This document shows, piece by piece, positions 57,855 through 63,462 of a stretch of 63,462 nucleotides of DNA. This stretch comes from a virus, in IMG/VR virus record IMGVR_UViG_3300021185_002499, positions 1 through 63,462 of that record. One strand, written 5' to 3'. The notes under the pieces were generated by a model. That model saw nothing but the letters and a program-made list of their open reading frames with translations. It made no database searches and was not told where the DNA came from. The translations under genes were made by a program, and so were the position numbers. Within the stretch, counting starts at the first letter, position 1, and each line of letters starts with the position of its first letter.

Positions 57855-60062
57855 CTACTTAATTATTTGAGAATGCATTCCTTTATTGTTAAATCTTTTT
57901 ATTTGTATACCCACTGCTTGTTTTTCGTATTTAGGTTTAGGATGATATAAATGTCTATTGCAAGCCATTATAGCTAGCCCTGAACTTATTGTTGCATCAA
58001 ACTTGGTTCTTTTGTTTATATCAAACCTAGCCCAATCATTCAGTGTTCTGTTAAAATATATATTACCCCCGCCATCTTCATTAATACCTACATACTTTTC
58101 TATATAAGTTTCAATAGCAGCCGCGTGAGCTTGTTTAATATCTTCAGATGTATTGGGTATGCCTCCAATTTCTTTTTCGGTTACAGATAGTTTGTTCCAA
58201 ACCTTGTCTGGTCTATTCATTGAAAAATTCCTATAGCCTCTTCGCTTAATATGATATAACAATCTAGGTTTGTTATTCTCACATAGTATTGGCATACCAT
58301 AAAATATAATTGCCATTAGCATATCCTCAAAAAACATTTCTGCTGTCTGTGGACGTGCTACGTATTCTAAAAAGAATGAATTAGGCGGAGCATCTTCCAT
58401 GCTAAACTTAGTTAGTCCGTGTAATGCACCTTTAGATCCAACACCATCAACTGTTCCTGATATATCATAAGAGTCACATCCAAAAGCTCCCATATGATCA
58501 TTACCAGGATGTTTCACTCCATTCTTTACTATTACATTGTTTTGCAGGTTCTTAGGAGGAACCCATGAAACAAGAAACCTCCCTGAAGGGTTTGGGCTAA
58601 AAATAACTTTACTATCTTTAATACCATTCTCCCATGAGAAAGACCCTTTTGTTACAATCCCTTGTCTAACAAGGTCTTCGTTAAAGTCTATTTGCTCGTA
58701 TATTTTAGTTAAATTGAATATACTGTTTTTAGCTTCATCTCTAAACGCATGCTCCTCTGTTCTTGGAAATTGTCTATAATATTCATTTAAACCGTCTGAG
58801 TCGTGCTTAAGCCCATCAACTTCATTTTCCCAAAAGTCAATTACGCCTGTGTCGATATAATCTCCGGTATTTCCAAGGAGGGGTTCTTCTGGAGTATCAA
58901 ATACAGGGTATCCATGAGAATCAATGTATCCTTCGTAGTTCCATTCCATAGGGATGAACAAACTATATAATCCCGAGCTAGTCTGGCCATTCTTATTTCT
59001 TCTTGTGACGTCTGAGTCTCCATATAATTTTTTAAAGTTTCCTCCTCCTTTTTCTAAAGCATTTGATGTTGATCCCATCATACACTTTCCTATAATTCTA
59101 CTTCCTAATCGTAACGTAGTTTTTGTTACCCTCCAGTTATTTAATATATTATCAGGTCTTTCCCATTTACCAGATTCATCATGCACCAGTAATTTTAACT
59201 TCTCACCATCATAACTGTTATCTCCTGTGTTTTTCCAATCAATAGTGGTATCTAGTCCCTCTAGTATTTGCTTTTCAGTATTTGAGGTGATGGATTTCTT
59301 GGTAAGCTTGGAAGCGGGGACTCTGTAGGCAAGTTCCGATTTAGGCCGGTCCATTCCGTCTTGTATTGGTTTAAAGAAGAAGGGGTAGTTAACCGATATT
59401 GGCACGACTTTGTCAGTAAACATCTTTTTCGCATCCGCTCCAGTCTTAGAAAGAATTCCAAATCTTGAATCGGATGATATTGTTGCCTGGTTAACGGTCT
59501 CCCCTGACGCCATAAAACTAAAACCTGATCGTCTGTTTTTGAGGTAGCAAAGTCCGTAGCATCGTTTATCAGCTTTGCAAGCTTCCCAGAAGATAAAGAA
59601 TAATCTGTTGGCTTCTCTAAAATCCGGTCTCCCCACATCAATCTTAGTCCACTGCAGGTACATGTAGTGAGTGCCAGTAATATAAGTACTAACGCCTTTG
59701 TTATTGAACCAATGACCATTTTCACGCTTAGTAAACTCTTCGTCAATATATTCATACCAATTTGATTTAAATGTTTCTGGATAGCTTTCCCAATCAAATA
59801 TACTCTTAATTTGTTTTAACTCCTTAGGGTACTCGTATGGTGTCCACCTGTTGTTTGTTTTATCTATTGACTTGGGTGTTTCTGGTAATGCTATACATAA
59901 GTTTTGTATTTCAATGATCTCACCTATCTTACCAGTCTTACTTATGACCACTATGTCATACTCCTTGTTGTGCCCATATTCCCATTTGCTATAACGATTC
60001 ATTCGTTTTATAACATTTGGTTTTATAGGTGTTACAGTCTTTACTAAATATTGTTCGTACAT
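57855..60062 (-). CDS. terL: Terminase large subunit
   Basis: A 735-residue packaging motor. ATPase: CYLKNRRSGFSFMASGE (173-189) at the Walker A position, an R-R-x-G-x-S form seen in crAss-like terminases rather than GxxGKS. Walker B LLVHDESGKW (about 291-300). Nuclease part: FGCDSYDISGTVDGVGSKGA and RTKFDATISSGLAIMACNRH with acidic residues. Packages DNA into heads through the portal encoded next. Overlaps the small-subunit candidate by one base. Confidence 0.9.
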   Translation of the reverse strand: MYEQYLVKTVTPIKPNVIKRMNRYSKWEYGHNKEYDIVVISKTGKIGEIIEIQNLCIALPETPKSIDKTNNRWTPYEYPKELKQIKSIFDWESYPETFKSNWYEYIDEEFTKRENGHWFNNKGVSTYITGTHYMYLQWTKIDVGRPDFREANRLFFIFWEACKADKRCYGLCYLKNRRSGFSFMASGETVNQATISSDSRFGILSKTGADAKKMFTDKVVPISVNYPFFFKPIQDGMDRPKSELAYRVPASKLTKKSITSNTEKQILEGLDTTIDWKNTGDNSYDGEKLKLLVHDESGKWERPDNILNNWRVTKTTLRLGSRIIGKCMMGSTSNALEKGGGNFKKLYGDSDVTRRNKNGQTSSGLYSLFIPMEWNYEGYIDSHGYPVFDTPEEPLLGNTGDYIDTGVIDFWENEVDGLKHDSDGLNEYYRQFPRTEEHAFRDEAKNSIFNLTKIYEQIDFNEDLVRQGIVTKGSFSWENGIKDSKVIFSPNPSGRFLVSWVPPKNLQNNVIVKNGVKHPGNDHMGAFGCDSYDISGTVDGVGSKGALHGLTKFSMEDAPPNSFFLEYVARPQTAEMFFEDMLMAIIFYGMPILCENNKPRLLYHIKRRGYRNFSMNRPDKVWNKLSVTEKEIGGIPNTSEDIKQAHAAAIETYIEKYVGINEDGGGNIYFNRTLNDWARFDINKRTKFDATISSGLAIMACNRHLYHPKPKYEKQAVGIQIKRFNNKGMHSQIIK

Positions 60063-60337
60063 TACTTAGATCTTCTTTCTGCAAAACCACTGAAGCTTTG
60101 TTTGTCTTCAATAGGTTTGTTTTCCATTAAATTCTTTTCTGCTTCAATACGAGTTAGTATTTCGAAAGCATCGAAGATTGCTAATTTTTTAGTAGCAGCC
60201 GCATTCTTTAGTCTATCAGCGGCTAATTCATCTTCACCACCCTCAACTATAATCTCTTCTTCTGCTACTCTTATTAATTCGTGTACCGCTTTATAACCAG
60301 CTTGGATTATATTCGGCTTCAGATCCTTTACGTCCAT
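60062..60337 (-). CDS. Terminase small subunit candidate
   Basis: A 91-residue helical protein upstream of terL: MDVKDLKPNIIQAGYKAVHE, then a charged helix and KNAAATKKLAIFDAFEILTR, ending SGFAERRSK. Size, helical content and location suit a terminase small subunit. No HTH can be drawn with certainty. Its 5' end overlaps the upstream gene by 47 bases, an unusually long overlap for this genome. Confidence 0.62.
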   Translation of the reverse strand: MDVKDLKPNIIQAGYKAVHELIRVAEEEIIVEGGEDELAADRLKNAAATKKLAIFDAFEILTRIEAEKNLMENKPIEDKQSFSGFAERRSK

Positions 60338-60890
60338 ATTTAATTGAAATTGAATTTAGTGGTACTCTGTATAATTTATCTCCATCTACAACAAACTCAT
60401 ATTCGCTGTTTGGTGTGAAACCTATTAAATCATTGTCTTCTAAGTTAAAGCTTCTTAAATCTTGTCCTAGGTGCTTTAAAACGCCCATAAGCGGCTCTTC
60501 TTGATCTACTGTTAACTTATTTAGACTATGAATGGGCTTTACAAAACAAAACCCTGGTGGTGTGCACCACTTTCCGTTTCTTTTGTATAAAAATATTTGG
60601 TCGCTATAACAAAAATACTTATCTTCTTGAAAATAACTTCTACTGTTTTTTTCGTCACCCCTCATGTCATAAAATCTTCTAAACACATTGTGGTGTACAA
60701 TAACTTCATCACCTATCTGTAGATATTCATTATCATTGACTAAAGGCAATTCTTTTATTACACCATTTCTGTTTACAAACTTATGGTCTTCTATTGAGGT
60801 ATTTAATATAAGTTCTTTATCATCAACACTTTTTTTATTATTGTATCTACCGTTAATTGGTTCAACAATATAAGCGTGAGTGTTTCTCAT
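60291..60890 (-). CDS. Conserved phage protein, possible GroES-like fold
   Basis: A 199-residue beta-rich protein. QIGDEVIVHHNVFRRFYDMR is like a GroES-type strand pair, and SEYEFVVDGDKLYRVPLNSI near the end may be the final strands. The middle has RNGKWCTPPGFCFVKPIHSL. Proteins of this kind appear near terminase genes in related phages. The GroES resemblance is weak and the function unknown. Confidence 0.55.
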   Translation of the reverse strand: MRNTHAYIVEPINGRYNNKKSVDDKELILNTSIEDHKFVNRNGVIKELPLVNDNEYLQIGDEVIVHHNVFRRFYDMRGDEKNSRSYFQEDKYFCYSDQIFLYKRNGKWCTPPGFCFVKPIHSLNKLTVDQEEPLMGVLKHLGQDLRSFNLEDNDLIGFTPNSEYEFVVDGDKLYRVPLNSISIKYGRKGSEAEYNPSWL

Positions 60891-61109
60891 TTAGTATTGT
60901 AAATTATATTCAATTGAGATAGCCATGTTTTTATTAAACTGCTTCCATGGCAAAGCTTCATCAGCTTTATTAATATATATTCTATAACTATCTTCTTCTT
61001 CTATTATTTCTGATATAGTGTGTCCGCCAAAGACTTCTTGGCCTACACTGTAGTGCATCGCATCGTTCTTGTAATCTCTACCAATGCTAATTTTTCTTAT
61101 TAGATTCAT
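60891..61109 (-). CDS. Small protein
   Basis: A 72-residue beta-rich protein (MNLIRKISIGRDYKNDAMHY, SVGQEVFGGHTISEIIEEED, SYRIYINKADEALPWKQFNK). The stop directly precedes the 199-residue gene. No family recognised. Confidence 0.62.
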   Translation of the reverse strand: MNLIRKISIGRDYKNDAMHYSVGQEVFGGHTISEIIEEEDSYRIYINKADEALPWKQFNKNMAISIEYNLQY

Positions 61110-61236
61110 TTTTATTATTATTTGATTCTTGCAAAATTGTAGAGATAGCTTGTACTTTAGCTAGCTCTTTAATTGGAAACTCATTTAATATTTGAGTTAT
61201 TTTATTAATTTGTTCTTGATTTAATTTAATTTCCAT
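61087..61236 (-). CDS. Small helical protein
   Basis: A 49-residue frame (ATG at 61236): MEIKLNQEQINKITQILNEF, then PIKELAKVQAISTILQESNN and an Asn/Lys tail. Overlaps the next gene by 23 bases. Similar short Gln-containing helical proteins sit near phage terminases, but function is unknown. Confidence 0.6.
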   Translation of the reverse strand: MEIKLNQEQINKITQILNEFPIKELAKVQAISTILQESNNNKNESNKKN

Positions 61237-61295
61237 TTTATTTATATTTAGTTAATTATATTATTACGTATTAGTTATTATCTTCAAATCTTGCA

Positions 61296-63462
61296 TTATG
61301 CTATTGCTAAGTAAATGTAAGTGCTACCACTCGCATTTGAATTTCCAGAATCTCCGCTAATTGTAAAGCCATCAACATCAAAACTCATATACCTGCCTGC
61401 ACCTGCATCTGCTTCAGCAGCGTTACTGTTTGCAAATAAAGTGTCGTTATTATTGTTGTCAGCACTTGGATTTCTTAAAGAATCCCAGATTTCCCAATTT
61501 CCCACTGCGTTTGTTCTTTTTACCATTACAAATCTTGGTTGAAATCCTGTATCTACTTCTCTGCTTGTGTTATTCCCCGTATAACTCCCCACCTTCTGAT
61601 AACCATCTACTGAATGGAAGGCGTAAGATATGTATTCGTTACTGTTATTTTTATTCATCTCATTAGCACTAGAAACTCCTACTTTAAAAGTACTATCTCC
61701 GTATGACTGGTAGAACGTAGATGAACTACCCTTTGCAGCAGTCGTAAACGTTAAGTAATCATTAACACCAAATCCAGAAATTCCACCTATCCCAATAACC
61801 CAACTCGTAGGGTTACTTAACCCTTTTGTTATTATTAATTCTGGGTTATCATTAAGTCCGTGACCTATTGTAGAACCAGACACTCCATTTCCTGTCCACT
61901 TCACAACACTAAACCCACTTGCAGGATTCGCACTAACCACACTTGATATACTACCGTCATTATTTATAGTACTGTCATTAGATGCTTTCCAAGCCCAAGC
62001 GACGTAATCTTCGTTATTAGTATTTGTGGATAATGCTGTTCCTACTGTAAATCCATCAGAATCTAATGAAGAAAAATTAGCCGAAGAGTTAGTTTGAGTA
62101 TTAGTTAAATTAGGTATTATATAATTTGTCGCTCCCCTTATTGAATCTACTAATCTATGGTTGTCTGGTTGGTCACGATTCTTTACCCATAAAAGGTCTG
62201 GTTGGAATCCTAATCCAGTTATAGATTGAGTACTACCATTCCCTGTATAAGTAACTACGTTAAAACTATTAGCTAACTTTGGTTCTGGTTGTGTGTTCTC
62301 TTCTGCTATTGCTAAATAAATATAGTTTTTACCAGAAGCGTTAGTTGTTAACCCTGTTTCTGGTAAAGTAAAACCGTTAGAAGCAAAAGAAACACTATTA
62401 TTTCCATTTGCATCAGCTGAGGTTGCATCTGCTCTTAACATTAAGTCTCCCCCTCTTTTATTATCAAATAGTCCCCAAGAAGCACTATCATTTGTTACTT
62501 TAATCATAACAAAAGCAGGTCTAAACCCTGTTACAATACTATTCCCGCTTGCTCCAGTCCCTGTGTAAGAACCTACTTTAGACATTCCCTCTACGCTGTG
62601 GAAGCAGTAGTTGATATGGGAATCAGAGGAACTATTTTCATTCGTATATTGGTCTTTTGTTATATAAAACACATCTTGTGTTGAAGGTGGTTGACTAGCA
62701 TTTCCTTTTGCCGCTGTAGTATTTAAAAAAAGAAAATCATTACTTCCGTCTATTACTGTAGTAAGTGCTGCCCAACCTCCTGTTCCATTTATTTTTTTTC
62801 TTATCACTAATTCAGGAGCTTGAGATAATCCGTGTCCCACAGAAATATTTCCACTTACGTCATTTCCTGTATACTTCACAATACTAAATCCTGCCTCTGT
62901 AGAAGCTGATACTTGACTTGTAATTGTACCGCTCGTGTCTGTTACTTCTGCCCCTCCTGCTTTCCAGTTCCAAGAAACGTAATCTTCTCCGTTTTGATTA
63001 CTACCATTATCTGCCCCAACTTGAAATCCGTTATCAAGAAGCACCTCACCTGCTGCAACCTCGCTTTCTGCGTTGGTTACATTTGTAAATATTCTTTTCT
63101 TGTCACCCCTTACGGAATCAACTATCCTATGAGATGAAGTACTTGTTCTTTCTTTTATCCAAACCATATCTGGTTTTAGACCTGTATTGACAGTTATGTC
63201 TGTACCATTACCAGTATATAAAACAGGTTCAAAATAATCTGTCGGTACAATAGTAGGTTGACAATAAACCTCGTCATAAAGTGTAGTTACTTCGTCTGAT
63301 GTTATTGCTCTGTCGAATATGCGTACTTGGTCTAGTTTGCCGTTTAAAGGTCTTGTTGTATAAGCGCCTGATCTACCAAAAGTAAAGTTTGTACTGTGTG
63401 TTATAGCTGCATTACTTGCTGATACGGATGTGCCGTTATTAACATATAAATAGTTAGTTCCA
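61296..63462 (-). CDS. Tail fibre protein with LamG and repeated YTGNG modules (5' end outside window)
   Basis: The reading frame is open from the right window edge; the first Met inside (63167) is internal, because upstream codons encode a continuing fibre sequence. Visible order: the end of a LamG/concanavalin-like domain (YLYVNNGTSVSASNAAITHS, then LDQVRIFDRAITSDEVTTLY), then four or more repeated units. Each has YTGNG or KWTGNG, a GFQPDLLWVKNR-like and a YIYLAIA-like segment (DUF7483-type, from memory). Probable receptor- or glycan-binding fibre. At least 720 residues seen. Confidence 0.82.
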   Translation of the reverse strand, partial: GTNYLYVNNGTSVSASNAAITHSTNFTFGRSGAYTTRPLNGKLDQVRIFDRAITSDEVTTLYDEVYCQPTIVPTDYFEPVLYTGNGTDITVNTGLKPDMVWIKERTSTSSHRIVDSVRGDKKRIFTNVTNAESEVAAGEVLLDNGFQVGADNGSNQNGEDYVSWNWKAGGAEVTDTSGTITSQVSASTEAGFSIVKYTGNDVSGNISVGHGLSQAPELVIRKKINGTGGWAALTTVIDGSNDFLFLNTTAAKGNASQPPSTQDVFYITKDQYTNENSSSDSHINYCFHSVEGMSKVGSYTGTGASGNSIVTGFRPAFVMIKVTNDSASWGLFDNKRGGDLMLRADATSADANGNNSVSFASNGFTLPETGLTTNASGKNYIYLAIAEENTQPEPKLANSFNVVTYTGNGSTQSITGLGFQPDLLWVKNRDQPDNHRLVDSIRGATNYIIPNLTNTQTNSSANFSSLDSDGFTVGTALSTNTNNEDYVAWAWKASNDSTINNDGSISSVVSANPASGFSVVKWTGNGVSGSTIGHGLNDNPELIITKGLSNPTSWVIGIGGISGFGVNDYLTFTTAAKGSSSTFYQSYGDSTFKVGVSSANEMNKNNSNEYISYAFHSVDGYQKVGSYTGNNTSREVDTGFQPRFVMVKRTNAVGNWEIWDSLRNPSADNNNNDTLFANSNAAEADAGAGRYMSFDVDGFTISGDSGNSNASGSTYIYLAIA

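Noticed and set aside
61237-61290. Minus-strand resemblance to the promoter repeat (TAATACGT followed by TAATAT)
   Set aside because: GGATAAT is absent and the first box does not match; similarity is only partial.
1-63462. tRNA genes, CRISPR arrays, integrase or insertion sequences
   Set aside because: Looked for typical arms, spaced repeats and recombinase motifs by eye; none was convincing, although a tRNA scan was not possible.

Overview
The window reads as most of the genome of a lytic, tailed, podovirus-like phage, probably of a marine member of the Bacteroidetes (Flavobacteriia). The virion module is phage: a large terminase with its small-subunit candidate, portal, scaffold, major capsid protein, adaptor-like proteins, a giant tail stabilisation-type protein, and three internal virion proteins laid out like the T7 gp14/gp15/gp16 ejection proteins. 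The host guess rests on several signs. The DNA is A+T-rich, with roughly 30% G+C where I counted. Almost no start has a Shine-Dalgarno sequence; starts follow A-rich leaders instead. One exported protein has a signal peptide ending in FAQ. Terminase, portal and capsid lengths (735, 807 and 476 residues) are like those of crAss-like and Cellulophaga podoviruses. No integrase, CRISPR array or tRNA was seen.

There are three transcription blocks. (1) Positions 1-13713, minus strand: tail fibres and adhesins, holin, M15 endolysin, a GroES/GroEL pair and small basic proteins. (2) Positions 13997-31513, plus strand: the early/middle region. It starts with an array of very small genes driven by a repeated 39-base promoter-like element (7 copies). 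A G+C-rich stretch with strong RNA-folding potential follows (17541-17871). Then come regulators (a DnaA domain IV-like protein, an HTH protein, a complete sigma-70 factor), recombination and replication genes (ERF annealing protein, PD-(D/E)XK exonuclease, SSB-like protein, T7-type primase-helicase, T7-type endonuclease I) and nucleotide metabolism (ThyA, two MazG-type proteins, NrdB, NrdA). (3) Positions 31616-63462, minus strand: small membrane and basic proteins, then the virion module ending at a further fibre gene. Blocks 2 and 3 converge on a bidirectional terminator at 31584-31617. Blocks 1 and 2 diverge from a control region at 13714-13996.

Points that deserve attention: the gapless 39-base promoter family; a separate inverted-repeat operator-like element present three times, one copy covering the start codon of the HTH gene next to the sigma gene; the structured RNA region; a 2120-residue virion protein that carries both a metallopeptidase HExxH motif and a sigma-70 region-2-like segment; a ribonucleotide reductase beta subunit with Glu at the first metal-ligand position; and the absence of any recognisable DNA polymerase. 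Both window ends lie inside minus-strand fibre genes, so the window is not bounded by natural gene ends.
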